Below are positions 10,641 to 23,799 of a DNA stretch of 64,000 nt, piece after piece. Numbering within the stretch: position 1 is the first letter of the stretch; each line of letters begins with the position of its first letter. Where the stretch lies: NCBI GenBank assembly GCA_008508345.1, contig QNGE01000272.1, forward strand, positions 213,317-277,316, in the 5' to 3' direction. The notes below the pieces were generated by a model that saw only the letters and a list, made by a program, of their open reading frames with translations, searched no databases and was not told where the DNA came from. Position numbers and translations under genes: made by a program. The stretch is from Paragonimus westermani (taxonomy: Eukaryota > Platyhelminthes > Trematoda > Plagiorchiida > Troglotrematidae).

Positions 10641-13565
10641 GCGTCCGACGATCTCAGTCGGTCTTGGTAGCTTATGCATGAATTGATTGAGGATAACGCA
10701 ACGTGATCAGAAAATTACGGTACTCGATGTTTCAGCCATTCCCGGTGGCATTCCTCTGGTGTGTTGCACTCGAGACCACGAAGTCTTTTTAGAAAAACAT
10801 GCCAAGAAGTGCGAACGTGAAAATACACGTGGTTTTCAGGTGCAGTCGATATTCGCACTGCAACACAAATACTACAGCCCATAAACCTCATGTGGTTGCC
10901 CTGAAATATGCGTGTTAATATATCCTGGAAAATTTGAAAAATCTGGTGTCCAAATGGCTGTTACCAGCTCGTTTCTAGCTTGAAACACCATACCAACGAA
11001 CTGCGCAGTCGCCAGGGATAAAAACCGCCATAGGCGAATTTGTGATCGTTGATTTCCGTCGATATAACGCTCGCTATGCTTTCGTTCCAACTGCGGCACG
11101 TGCGGCAGACAAGGTAAAAGTATTACTGGCTTGAATACCCGGATCTCTTCTGTGCTATTTTTCTGTCACTTCGATCAGTTGTTCATATGCGTCCCTTAGG
11201 TGCCTAAACGTCAACTGGGCAGCGTAAGATAAGATAACGATTTTTATGTCATTCGACGGTGGGTCCCTTGTTAGTGTCCATTCGCACATTTTTAAATGTC
11301 CCCTTACAGGGCATCCAGATTCGATGCAATTCCGACCAGTTTTATGCGAACCTGTTTTTAGTTAACATAATATGCCCTGAAAGTCGGCCGAGACATTCAT
11401 GTGTAAAAGGAGGGGTAGAGTATCTAAGATTGATACTTGTGGTGCGCTCCTCAACGAGCAGTCTTTACCAAACAATAGTCCTCTCATCTTCAATGTATAG
11501 AACCTGCCTGCTGAAAAGGTTTGTAAGTAGCGACAGACTGCACTCCCATCTCTCATAGCTCCCAAACAAATGGCTTTTGGTTGACGGAATCGAGGGATTT
11601 CTGGTCGTCTAGGTGGCACGACTCAATAACTTCTAGCATCTGCAGCCTCCCCGTGATTGTTTGAGACATTGGTGAACGTTGGTAAGACAAGGACTACCTC
11701 TTAGAAAGCCGTGTTGAGCATCTCAGGCGAAGTTTTTTGTGCACGAGAATCTGTAAATACTGTCACGTAACACACGTTCAAGCTGTTGCTAGCGGTATTA
11801 GTAGGGCTCATTGGTCGGCAACTTCCGACAACTGAGCGACCACCCTTTCCGAAGGATGGAGTTTTAGCGACCGCTCTTTGGCCGCTGACAACTAATTCTG
11901 TGTTTATTGTGAGATCGAACATGTCAGTAGAATTTTGGTCATAGATTGTAGGGTGACCGTGTGAATATCGCCCGGTCCTACAGACTTCCTTTCGCTTGGC
12001 AAGGATATTGCTTACTCAGCTTCGTGAAGCTCAATAACCTCATCCAGCGCGACCGCGTCACAGCAATTGCAGTGAGTCCAGCTAATTCGTCGTCCCAAAA
12101 ATAAACACTAGAAGGCGACGCCATGAAACCACCGTAATCCCAATCCCATTCTATACAGTCTTTCCAATTTAGGAAGGTGTGGTTGCTGATTTTGTTACAG
12201 TCTGCCACGTTATTTTGAGACTACTGAAATTCTTATGATTAATGTTGAAGGGTGGCACTGCGCTTTGCTCTCTTCCCGAGATAAACCGCACTATCCATCC
12301 CTATTCTTACACTGGCTACTGTTACTGTTTCCCTCACCCTTATTTAGTTCAATCCCTGTAAACTTCCAAGCGACAAAATTAGAGATGTTCCTCCAATGTT
12401 TGCTCTCGCGTGAATCGATACGCGATAAATCGCCCTGCTCTGACCCAACCAATGATCATTTGTTTGAGTGAGTTCAATCCCGTTTCATCATCCGCCATTG
12501 TTCGGCGGTGCCTGGTTGTCGACTCGTTATACAAGCACGTTCTCCGTTTGATTTCTGAGATCTTCGGATTTGAGATAAGACATAATTTTCTTGCATATTG
12601 ATTCGATTAGTGCTGTATAATATCCAGTTGTTACGAGCGCCTCCTCATTAACTGTTTTGAATCTGGATTATTTCTGTCGTTGGATACTGACGAAGGTATT
12701 TATTAGACCAACAGATTATGTGACCCTCCGTGAACTTGAACCTTCAGCGAACAAATTAATAGTGGTCCCACTTTCTCCCTTTAGTTTGGGTCTTGTCTGG
12801 GCATAACCATAATAACCCTTCGGGCTATGTTCGGTGTCGGATACCATGTTGAATCCATATAACAAAAGAGCAATTTTTGCAATTCGGATTGCTTTGTATA
12901 CCAAGTCGTTTAGACCCCTTTTTCTAATTACTTGTCTTTTAGGCCATACTCGTGTGCTGGAGAGCTCTTTCGACATCAGGGCAAACCATTAGCATCCAAT
13001 TCCGTGCTCCGGTCAGTATTCAAGAAAGCATTTATTTCTTTGATCCTGGGAAGCCACCAGTTCAGGTCGCTCACAAAATGTCGACGTCCTTTCTGAAGAT
13101 TAGTGGCTTCTGGGTCCTCTTATCAGCTTTTGTTTTCAGTAACTAATGGTCAGTTATTTTTGCGCCGGTTTTATCGGACGGTCGATTGCCACGTGGTCGC
13201 CCTTTCCGAGGGGAGCCGCCGGTGATACGTGTGCGGTGTCATTGCTGCAGCGATTTACGTTGAAGTCTGTCGTTGAGGCTTTCTCACCTAGTCGCAATCT
13301 GATAGCCAACCATATGTTGTGTCATTATGAACTCGCTGACAAGAGTGAACAACTTATGACAAAAGGCTTATCCACTAACAGACCCCAGTGACAATTGGTG
13401 TCGTGGTCAATAAAATGTCCCAAAACCAACAAGCAATAGCTCGAGCAGCATGCCACCGAAAACGATTTTAGCAACGCTTCGTTTCCTCCTGTTGTGCTTC
13501 AGGACCAGTGGTCACCAAAGGTAAACGCCTGCGTTTGATGGCTTCATAGGAGCTGGCAGCCGTAA
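10641..13565. other. no gene recognised
   Basis: Open frames are short and overlap on opposite strands, with no domain, tRNA or clear splice-bounded exon. The sequence is probably fragmented repeat or intergenic DNA. Thymine-rich stretches at 12,290-12,960 resemble in character the noncoding repeat at 6,340-6,720 and 22,330-22,980, but I could not align them convincingly. Confidence 0.35.
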
Positions 13566-14520
13566 GAAACCTGCATAACAAACATGCCACCTTGTGCCGG
13601 CAGCTTAGAGGATGTTAGAAGCCATGGTCTTATATATTGCGTTTTTGACCCTGTTGGAGCTTTTGACAAAGTACCCCACAGCCTGTTTCCACAGAACACG
13701 GAAGCCTACGGCGTTAAACATGTTAGTGAAAGATGAACCGGCTCATTTCTTAGCTGTAAAGCTTTGATAACGTCGGCTGCAGCTTCTTCGTTCTCGCGTC
13801 TGTCCCAATGTATACGGCATAGGGATCGGTCACTGGTCCACAAACTTTCTTAATTCAAATGCGTGGTCTACCACAGAGGAATTCTAGCCATCCCGCTTCT
13901 ACGCGGACGACCTGAAAGTGCAGAACTGCCATAAACTCAGCACTTTGAAGGCTGACCCTAATGTAGTTAAACAGTGATCAGACTCATGGCGTCTCCTCAT
14001 GAACGAAACTTTCCCATAAAAGTTTCTCAATGAAAATCTGGAAACATCCCCTTAACGCGCTGCGCAAGGAAATAGGCAAGCTGCTAATGTAAATCCTGAA
14101 CACGAACTCTACACTTTGTTGCATACAAGTTCATCCTCCTCACTGCATCACGGTCGAAAGGAAATTTGATATGCTGCAAATGGTAAAACGGACGTTTCCC
14201 CCATTGATGAGAGGGGCAGTAAAACCCATTATAGGGTTTATGCCCGACCATTGCCTGAGCACTCTAGTTCAGCTGTTTGTCCTGGCATCAGAAAGAAAAT
14301 AAACACGTTCCAGCGTGTGCGGCGAGTTGTCAGCAAAAATTGTGCCAGTCCCTTGGAACGTTGCGTATGAACCCTGCCTGGAAATTCTTTATCCTCTCTC
14401 CGTTGGACGTCGAAGACTTCGTACGGGTCTAAGTCTCACTTTTTACCGGAAGGCTCACAAAAACGCCCTTTGCTGCCGCAGGTCTAAATGGGCCGCCGGA
14501 CCACAATAAAAGTTGGTTAA
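13566..14520 (+). mobile_element. RT fragment of CR1-like family (copy C), catalytic box retained
   Basis: The plus strand reads TCITNMPPCAGSLEDV, then CVFDPVGAFDKVPHS (motif A) at about 13,640-13,680, a stop after VSER, and then FYADDLKVQNCHKL. The YADD box at 13,900-13,911 is intact, the only copy of this family here that keeps it. The C-terminal region VRRVVSKNCASPLERC appears near 14,310-14,360. Stops and frameshifts separate these blocks. Both ends are truncated: the endonuclease and 3' untranslated region are not seen. Confidence 0.75.
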
Positions 14521-16939
14521 GCAAGATCCCAGCTACCTCTCAGAAAAATTCCGCACAGAGCGGTCACCCATCCAAATAGCCTTCGTCTGTTATCGTTAAT
14601 CTTCATCCTAGGAAGCAGTTAAATTCTCTGCTAGACGTTTATCTGTATGATGAAAGTAGTGGGTGGCAATGTATTTGGAAGTAGCAGTGCTGCGCCAGAG
14701 TACCCAAGGTTGCATTCCAAAAATGCTGACGCACTCAATAATAGATGAAGAAACTCATCGACGCAAATAAGCTGGGATATCAGTCACTGAATCGCGGAAA
14801 AGCCCAATATCTACTGGGTGTCGTTTATCCTTCGCAATGAGAATCGGACAGTCCTAAGTCTGTTCAGTTTTTTGTTGGGGTTAGCTCATCACTCTAATTG
14901 AGAGCTGGGCGTCTAGTCCCATGCACTCGCATCGTCATTCTTCTTCGTCAACGTTCTGAGTGCTGAAACAAAAATAGTGAATGAGTGGACTCGCAAAGTA
15001 TTGCACAGTGGCTCACAGCAAATGTTCGCAACGTATTTCCCCACACTAGATCCGACGTATGGTGAAAAGGTTTCCTCCTGAACGACAGACGATCTCCAGC
15101 AAATTCGCTTCATTTCTGCTTCAAAACGAATTCTACCACAGTCAGGTTAACATGGCAGTGGCCGCGTGAAACAGGAGAACAAGGCGCGCCAGGGTGAATT
15201 GTTGTATTGATTCAACTAAATGATGTGCAGTCTTCACCCTTAACAAACATAGCAAGCGCAAAACTTTTGAGGAGAGACTAAAGCCTTGATAGAGCCAACA
15301 TTAACCCCCCTAAAAGGTTTGAAGCGAGAGAAGTCCCCGTTATTAATGGAACGGGCACTGTAAATTTGGAGACTCACGGACCGATGAAACTCATCTTCCC
15401 CGTACAAGTTTACTTTTAAGGTCGTCAATCTGACATTTAGTGGCTACACTCTACTCACCCCAATTTCTTTCCGCAGAACTGCTTTTGCTAATAGCTGACT
15501 ACAGCAGGGTTATCTATCCGTGACCTCGTCAACTCGTGAGATGGTTAGCGTTTGATCCTGCTAGCTGTTCCGGAAACCAACAGCTTGCTTCTGATCCGCG
15601 CGACGAAGACCGGGTGTCTTGATCAGCATAAGCAACTTTTAAGTTGATAGTGTTTATTGAGCAACCACCCAATTTTTGTGGATTGAAGAATATTTTTCTT
15701 CATCCAGAATTCTGAGAAGAACGTCCCATCTTGCAGAGATGTGTTAAGTGAGCAAGCTTGAATGAAAACAAAGGGGCCAGAGCAGAGGTTACCGTGAGGT
15801 TGTGTTGCACGCATCTTCCGCAGAGTTGGTGACTCAGCTCACTGATCGATGATACTTGAGGATACTTGACTGAAATTCAAGCCTGGTGGTGCCTCTGTGA
15901 CGAATATGTTCTAGCCGGAGATCGAACGGACGTCAGTGATGAACTGAGAAATGATGCTGTTTTTCTCCTTTCCGTGATTACCGTTCAGAAGGGAAAGTGA
16001 GGTTGGACATCCTTGGTTTGTGATCCACAGAAGCGACCAAAGCGAAGATGTCAAAAGGATTTAATCGCGACTATTGCCTACTAACTGTTGGTTAAGGGCA
16101 ACACACAGCAGTTGCGCGAGTTGAGGTTTATGACGAAGCCTGGCTTCCATCATTCGAACTCTGTTGCAGGACGCAGCCAAGAGCTGACTCGGTTCAATCG
16201 GCCAATATGCTAGACAACAAGCGTTCGTCTAACTCATGAGCAGACAATACAGACCTTCGGGGTTAGTCTATGTCAACCTCAAGAAATGAACTGCCAGCCT
16301 CAGAAGAAAAAACATGGTGTTTTGGGTCGAGTATTGACGTGCCTGTGGCAGCTTTCAGTACCTTCGAACCTCGTGGAATAAAAGACCATCTTGAATAACC
16401 ACACTTACGGAACGTCGCAGACTTCTGAGGACTGTTTTTATGGATAGTCCTTGATAACATCACTTTTTTAGGGTGAACATCAAACACCGTTACAGTCGAT
16501 TGGAAGCACAAGAAAGTCCGTGGACCTCTCTCCGAAAGTGCATTTCTTGTGGTTTAGCGGCCCACCGTAACGAGGAAAACGTTCGAATAACTTTTCATTC
16601 TCCGAGCACTAATGAATCGTTCGCTAACGATCCAAAACCAACTTTTGTGGACTGTTTCGGCTGCTACCTCTTCCTCAACGTAAGTTAGTTGTTACCTCTT
16701 CACAACTACTTATCTCAGTCCGCATTCACACGCCGTCACTACAAAGTACCACATCTGCACGCACCTTTATAATCCCACAATATCTCCGTCCCCGACCACC
16801 TTCGCTTTGACCACCGTGCTACTAGCTCCCTCAGACTCATAATGCCGGATCACGCCTTTTATTACGCGCCCGATCGTTGAGTCCAAAACTGAGAAGGATT
16901 GGATTTGCGTTAAAGATATTTGTTGGAAAAACAAGAAGA
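14521..16939. other. no gene recognised
   Basis: Only short overlapping open frames occur. No domain, repeat or RNA gene could be assigned. The part next to 16,940 may include further decayed Ty3/Gypsy pol, but no RT motif could be read. Confidence 0.35.
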
Positions 16940-17565
16940 AATTAGGTCACAGTTGTCCAAAATTTATATATACGTAGTCGACAAGCTCCAAACCCAGCTC
17001 TGACGACTTTGAGATTTTTCAGCGATAACCACCAGCCTAAAGCAAATATGAGTGGGCCCTTGTTGATGACATGGTAGAAGTAATCGTGGCTAAATAACGA
17101 CACCACAGTTGAGAGGTTTGCGGGTCGTGCGGACTGTTGAAGGGCGGCTGCGAATTGGCTATCCAATAAGATCAAACGCAGTCTAACCGAATTTCTTCAT
17201 GTGCCGTTAAGCTCTTACACATGGTAGACGGGCTGGTCAGCTAGTTCCGAGTACAAACTCCTACGATCTGTCCAAAGTTAGTCAAAAAGCGGATTCCGCT
17301 TGTTGATTTTAGCACACCCGCAACGGTTAACGTCTGAAAAAGGTGGCTGCGGAAGCCGGGATCGAGAATGTGCAACTTTGTGTCGTAGGTTGAGCTAGCT
17401 GGAAGATGGGACCACGATGAGTGCGATACCGGCTGAAGATAGCGTTTGCCAAGTAGGTTGAGATAACGTTGAACTGTGGGCCCGTGTCAATGAGGAACTT
17501 CATCGTAAATGAACGACTGAACGTGTGAAACTAAAGATAGTTTGAAAATTCGTCAATAACCGTCA
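16940..17565 (-). mobile_element. Ty3/Gypsy-type protease to RT-leader remnant
   Basis: Read on the minus strand, the segment starts with MKFLIDTGPQFNVIS (ATG at 17,503-17,501), the active-site region of a retroviral-type aspartic protease with the D-T-G triad intact at 17,488-17,480. In another frame the protease C-terminus reads HILDPGFRSHLF and RFLTNFGQIVGV, matching the family pattern of LDLG-R and DFL--FGL-VD. The next block (about 17,100-16,950) reads NKGPLIFALGWWLSLKNLKV, corresponding to the GPPVFARPRRLSPE-LK leader before the RT domain. Frames change at least twice. No gag, RT core, integrase or LTR is visible, so this is a small decayed internal piece. Confidence 0.65.
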
Positions 17566-20500
17566 TCATTAATGCCCGGCTTCTGTCCTTCCCGACCGGA
17601 TTTTTACATGACGTAGCTGCATTAAATGGTAGAACGGACTATTCTAGGATGAAGATGTCAATGGCAGTAACAAACATCTTAATTATTGGGCAGTCTGCGT
17701 GAAAGTCCTCAAGGTCGATGTCGATAAGGAAGACCTCTGGGATGCGTCGTCGGTGTTTGGGTAATAGCTCAAAGCTGTGGGTTCATGTCTGAATACTGCT
17801 GATTTAACGTATTCGAATAAGCCGGCCGGCTGTGTCTCGATGACAGCCGAAAAGTTTGTACCTGAGAAGCCGGGCGACTTCGGTAGCCCACAACTTTGTC
17901 TTTATCCAAAATCAACTGTATGTTTCGAAAGTCCTCCGACAGTTTTTGTGCTACAGTTGATGCGGAACTATTCAATAACAACGTGTTTCTGTCTGAGGCC
18001 GCACTATGTAGCGGGGAAATTGTGAAGGGTTTATACAGTCCACTTTCATTCCTGCTGCAATCTTCAGCGGGCTCTGTCTAGCAGCCGCTATGATTCGTTC
18101 TACGTTCACTACTATTAAATTGTCCCACGGGTTAACGGTATTTCGAATATGAGTAAGGTAAGCGACTTCAGTTGCATCCCGGTCGGGGGGCTGGCAGCCA
18201 TGGAGCTGTACGGGTTCATCGACAGTCTGCAATATTCTCAGCCTGAGCAAGTCAAGGCCCGAATTTTAACGCGCAGTGTTCTTGGAATAGGAGGATATTG
18301 TTGGCAGTCGATCGTGTAACCCATCATATTCACCCACAAAACTGGGTGGTCACATGACAAATTCGGAGTGTGTGCAGACGGTGAAGAAATTGGGGCAGTA
18401 TGCGAGCAAAAGGTAACTCGAAATTTAGCTCAAACACCTAGGTTGTCATTGTACAGCCACCTAATTATCCCATTGGTTCTCTCAACATCCGTTTCCATAT
18501 ACATTTATCGGTGTTCATTCTTCACTAACATCCCAACCGCTCCTGTTCTGGTTTGAATTAATCACTCAACATGTGATTGAAACTCAACTGCAGCTTCATA
18601 TTTTTCGTACTTCTGTCACAATGGTTTGCACCAGTTCTAAGAGTGATGGTGAACGGCAAAGCACCAGTTTGTTTGGTTGCTTTTGGTGCTGTTTGCGGCT
18701 GGGAAAAGCATGCAGTACCGAACCTGTCCTCATTGGTACCACTAAGTGTACTGATCTCAGAGAGAAAGCGTACGCCCACTGCAGCGTTTTGTACAGCATC
18801 TTGTACTTTATACTTTTTATTGTTCACTCTTTTCGCCTTTCTTCAACTCAAGTGTACACCCTATGTTTTAATCCAGTTAATCGATAGTCTCGATAACCAA
18901 TAATACAAAGATTACCCCGGAGGAGGTGAGCCGCGCGTCTTCTCTGCGTTCGAGGCCGCTCGAGTAGAGGTTCCGGGAGTTAAGTGCCAACAGAACCAAT
19001 CGTCTGTTTCAGCAAAAGTCTTTTCGGAGCAACACTAAGGGTCGCATCTGTCCGATACCTCGTTCATTCTAGTGGAATTTCTAAACGCACCTTCAAAAAC
19101 TATTGTGAGCCACCTCTTTTTGTTTCCATTACATGTTGGTTCTACGTTCACACCGAAGAATTTTGATAGTGTTTAGATCCACATTACTGACCACGTCGAA
19201 TGTACCCTTTGAGTGAATAAGCTGTCGGTCCGAATGTAAGCGAGATGCGCCCGCCTGCGTGAATGGCATAGCAACCGTCCTGGATGTGTTTATACGCAAT
19301 GTTCCCGAATGCTCTGGCGGAGCTCACATCGTCCTGACTTCTGCATCAACGTCCATTATGATGAAAGCCCCCAGGAAGACTCATCGTGTTCTCCTGAACT
19401 CGTGGAAAGGACTGTCCTTCGGAGAGTGCTTAGCTCTCGTCTTTCCCAGACATGCTGTGGCAAAAGTATAATGACGCTCCCCACAGCACAAACAGAAGAG
19501 GTCGCAGCTAGACCTGAAACCAAGCAATGCTTGAGAGAAGGGTAATGTTGTGGGGCCGGTCCTTAATACACCCTCCATGTGAAACCAGTGTAGGTCAAGT
19601 ATGAGTGCTGACATCCGGCTAAACCTTAGCAAACTAGTTGCTGCTAGCATGCTTCTCTCCGGGGTCTCCGAAATATTGCTTGGTCTGATCGCCAAGCAAC
19701 TTGTCGAGCAAAGCGTTGCGACAGTGTTTGACAAACACCCCAGTTGAAATCTGTGCATCCCAGTTTAACATGCCTCTCGCTTGATCGTCCTCTACAGGAA
19801 CAGAACAATCACCACCAAGCGGCCAAAACTAAGGCATAACTCAAGGCGGGCCACAGGTTGCGGTTTTGAAGAGTTGTCATGGGTCCCTTGCTCAGTGGTT
19901 TGCCCCCTGCTCACTAAGTACCTCCGGCAAAGTGAACCAGCATCGCAGTCCTTCGTAGCCCACATTTCACAAAGCCTCAGATATCAAGCGGAAGGGATTT
20001 GGGCAAGGGAACCACCCCTCTGCCACCGTTCACGTCACCAGCTCTTGCACCTCTCATTACGCTGGATACAAGCCTTCCACCCTGAAATCCGCCATACGAG
20101 CGGCCCGCAGAGCTTTCCTCCTTCATTTTGAACAGTTCACGCTTGGTTGACTTTCCCAGCGCGCTTTCAGAGTTGGTCCAACATTTGATCGATTGAGGCC
20201 ATCCTAAAGAAACTTATGATGTCGGAAAACAGAAAGCCATTTTTCCAAATTTCAGAGGTGGTATGTGGCCAAGAGTACGACAGTCGTGGTAGATCACAAG
20301 CAGGCCGAGAGTTTGGGGGGCTACTCGTCAATGCCCAACTGGTGGCAAGGAGCCCACCGCACTCCAGGAGTATGTTCAAAGCTATCCATCGGTTAAGGGC
20401 GCTCCCTGCGAGTCGGCTGCTCGCATCTATCCCTCAGTGTTTCCCCCCTTCCAGAACTCTTCCCCAAGCTGTTCTCACTTCTCAAGCAGTCAACCGGGGA

Positions 20501-20589
20501 AATTGCCTTCAATTGCGCGTACGCACACTCTGGGCCTGTTGATCGAGTTTACAGATATCACACGGTTGGCCTACTAAGCAATTCTTCAT
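17566..20589. other. no gene recognised
   Basis: Frames up to 125 codons exist on both strands (for example 19,381-19,758 minus and 19,781-20,131 plus) but carry no domain I know, and they overlap opposite-strand frames of similar length. A 108-codon plus frame at 18,577-18,903 begins with a hydrophobic run like a signal peptide but has no other support. Probably old repeat sequence. Confidence 0.35.
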
Positions 20590-22225
20590 AACCTTGTCCT
20601 TGCGGGAACTTGGATTTCAGCAGACATCAGCGACAGTTAACTAAATGTTTTCAGGTACTCCGTATACCGGTCCGACTGTCCCCGAGGGACAATAGCAGAC
20701 TCCGCAATATGCCCCAACCATAGTTTCCCGACACCCGATAAGTGTAATGCTCAATGGCCAGGAGTAGCTAAGCGGCCAAGACACACCTCTAGTTGGGGTC
20801 GCATACTGCTGTTCTTCATGCAACACTTCGGATGTTGACGTTTCCGCGGAAGGCATAAAACACGTTCCAGGACATCGCAGCTTTTCCCATCTCCCTATTA
20901 CAGGGTGTTTTGACGCGTTTGAGACCAAACAGCGTCAAATATAGACCGCAAGAAAAGAAGCTCAGTGTTCTTTCCGATGCCGATATGGCGGAAATTGGTG
21001 ACTCAGCATGTCATCACCTCACTTCGGCATCATCATGGCCAAATCACTTCCACGCCCTACCTGGTTATCACGAACGAGAATCACCTTACGGGGCGAGTGA
21101 TCATCGAACCGCCACTTGGGAACAGCGACCGCTCCTCAGCGACATTCCGTATATCTGCTACTGGTTGTACCAATCAGCAAGAATGTCCACGGTCCGAAAC
21201 TTTAGTCGGTCTGACATTGACGGCCTGGGATGCTACGTGCGTTCACTCTTGCTTGACATTGAATCTGTAGATCTGAATTGCCACGCACCCCAAAATGCAG
21301 GACAGAGGACAAGTGAAGTGCTTGAACCATACGAAATGTGCATTGTCTCCTACCACACGCCTGTTCCTTACAGAATATGCCGTCTCCCTGACGGCCGTTT
21401 CAACCCGGGGCGTAGGCCCGTAGGCAACCAAGAGGACCTGAACGCATTCAAAACTCTTTGAAATGGGTTTAAACGATAGGTCCGCGAACACACTAAGCTT
21501 GCACAAGAAAACGTCCTCTGAGGGCTCGTGCCGACAAAACTGCTCATCCAAATACATGCATCGCGTGAGGAAGGATAACCTTTCAGCTCCACCTCTACGA
21601 CTGCCAGACGGTAACGATTCGTCGGGCATGCAGGTGGTTGCTGATATATTTAGGGATCACTAACCTTTGTTTTGCAGCCTTTTGCCGTCGAAATGGCGCC
21701 TTATCCAACCTTTGCTATGCTCCGGGCAGCTACTCAATATTGCTGACATCTCCGTATCAAAAGCTGAAAATCTCTTATTCAGGGTTAATCCCATGTTACG
21801 GCGGGTCCGCATAAGATCTAATCTAGTAACCTCAATGAAGCGGTAGCTGGTCTGGCAGAACCCTTACACAAACTCCGTAAACAAGCTCTACGGATGGGTT
21901 TTCTCTCCAGTGCAAGAAAAGAAACCGCAGTAAAGTCGATTCATTGGGCTAGAGATCGGCACTCTCCTGATGCCCAACGTTCAACCTGAGTTAATGGAGC
22001 ACCTGTTGGAACGCTTCATCGTGATGCACTTCTACGCAACATGGCTTCCTTCCTGAACAGTTTTGTATGACACATGCGTTGACGTTCATGTATAGTCCGG
22101 TGGACGCAGAAGTCAGCAGTCTCACCTCAGACGTTATTCCATTCAATTTCACCAGGTTATTCGGCGGATTTATACGTGGTTTCCCAGACGCAAACGGAGA
22201 GCTTATGACATCCAAGTAGAGGTTC
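20590..22225 (+). mobile_element. CR1-like copy B: endonuclease to RT fingers, decayed
   Basis: The endonuclease N-terminus reads GTWISADISDS then a stop, then FRYSVYRSDCPRG (about 20,605-20,685), aligning with TETWLAGDISDGELG...YSVYRADYARG in copy A. The C-terminal half has LVITNENHLTGRVIIEPPLG (about 21,062-21,121) and then NSDRS, where the catalytic SDH histidine has become arginine (21,130-21,132). The linker LRLPDGNDSSGMQVVADIF at about 21,597-21,653 matches copy E. The RT begins with QHGFLPEQFCMTHALTFMYS (22,037-22,096) and similarity stops near 22,225. Several frameshifts and stops are present. Confidence 0.75.
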
Positions 22226-23799
22226 ACCTCTAGTTCGCTTCCTTTTCGAATAACGGAGCTTTTCGAACAAAAACCGCATCAGACCTCTTCTCTTCCTGTG
22301 TGTTAAAGTTGCTGCCTACGTTGAGTAGGTGACGGCTGTCTTATGCTTGCTAAAAGGTCTCCATTTGCTCCGTTCTCCTTTAAGGTTATTCTTCCTGCAA
22401 TCTAAATCTTCTTGGTAATGACCGCGAGATTACCCTGCAAAGAGTGACACGATTATTTTCATTATGCATACAGCTAACCATTTCTCCCACAAATGTTGGT
22501 CGCATCATACTCTCAAGTTCTGATACCGCTAACTTGTTGAGGCTTGGTCACTCGCAATTGTTCTCCCTGACTCCCCACTGCTGAAACTTCGTTTATGCGC
22601 ACTTTGGTTTTTCTAGCTCTTTATCGGTACGCCATTGAAGGATTGTTGTATTTTGTAATGTTAATGTAACTCGTTAATTTCGGAACTTGCAATATCGGAC
22701 ACCTTAATGAGTAGCTAGCCTTTACAATGGTACTCTCTTTTGTATCTGAGTGGGTTAATCTGCGAGCTCAAAATTAGTGGGCTTTCGTTGCATTACGTGC
22801 TCAACTATTCCGGCTCCTGTTTATTGACAGACGTTGCAATTAGACTGAATGCTGCTCGAACACTCACTAAACGCCCTAGACTAACAATATGTACGGCTGT
22901 GGGTGAACCTACTTTGTTCGGTTACATCAAGAATTGACTCGTCGCAGGTGACGTTGATTCGCTCTCTTTCAGGCCCGTGTGCTACATGCGCACAGTTCAC
23001 GCAACTGCCGCCGTCGTAATATCACTGGCGTTGGACAGAACTTCTTTTTCTGGCTTACCGGAGTGCACAAAACCGTAACCAAAGTGAGACTAACTGACAG
23101 AAATAAGTTAGGAAGTTGTATCTGCCTGGTAGCGGAGGCCTTAGCTGCCAAAAAGTGGACACTCAGGCATGTCCTCCCCTTTGAACGCAATCGAAGTAAA
23201 ATATCGGCCAATTGGGGTCGCAACGGTGGATGTTCGTCTGCCTGGATTTACTGTAACATCCATGTGGCAGTCAGGCGTGAGCCTTCCTTATCCACCTTGG
23301 CTGGCTATTAGACCCATACGGGCCAATGGGGACGTCAGACGACGATGGGTCTGTAATCGCACGTTCCAACTTTGTGCTGGTGAACGCAGCGGCGGTCTTG
23401 AAAGAGGGCACCGCCATGCAACTATTGCAACCAAGTGGCTTCTGTAGTGGATGATGCGGTGCTTTATAATGGAGGTTGACGTTAGCCGCAGCGGCTGCGC
23501 GCCCACCAATTTGCTAAGTGGCAATTTATGTTCCGTCAGCAAGCATGCACGAATAAGGACACGAGTTTTGGGAATGGAAAGAAGCACAGCAGGAGGCCTT
23601 ACTCCAAGGACAAAACACCGAATTAGTGTGGATACAAGAAAACCTTGTTGAGCTGTCAAAGTGACGCTAGCAGGCGTCTTGCATTCCGTCCATAGCAGAA
23701 GCGTCGCCAACATGTTGCGCACGCAGTTGTACTGTTCAAGTTAACTACTTTAGAAAGGTTGACGCCAACATGTTTTAGCGCCTGCTAGACTATACCACA
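22226..23799. other. no gene recognised; contains dispersed repeat unit 2
   Basis: Apart from the repeat block at 22,630-22,689, the open frames on both strands (up to 144 codons at 23,288-23,722 minus) overlap each other and show no known domain. The GC-richer section 23,000-23,720 could be another element family that I do not recognise. Confidence 0.35.
22630..22689 (+). repeat. dispersed repeat, unit 2
   Basis: Partner of 6,656-6,715, in the same orientation. The 60 bases align without gaps, with roughly three quarters identical by eye. It lies just downstream of CR1-like copy B, whereas unit 1 lies upstream of copy A. Confidence 0.55.

Noticed and set aside
18577..18903. A 108-codon frame with a signal-peptide-like start, considered as a secreted protein gene.
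   Set aside because: No splice sites, domain or conservation evidence, and it overlaps similar-length frames in two other phases.
19381..20131. Long opposing frames (125 codons minus, 116 plus) considered as genes.
   Set aside because: No recognisable domain; GC-rich repeat-like sequence readily leaves several frames open.
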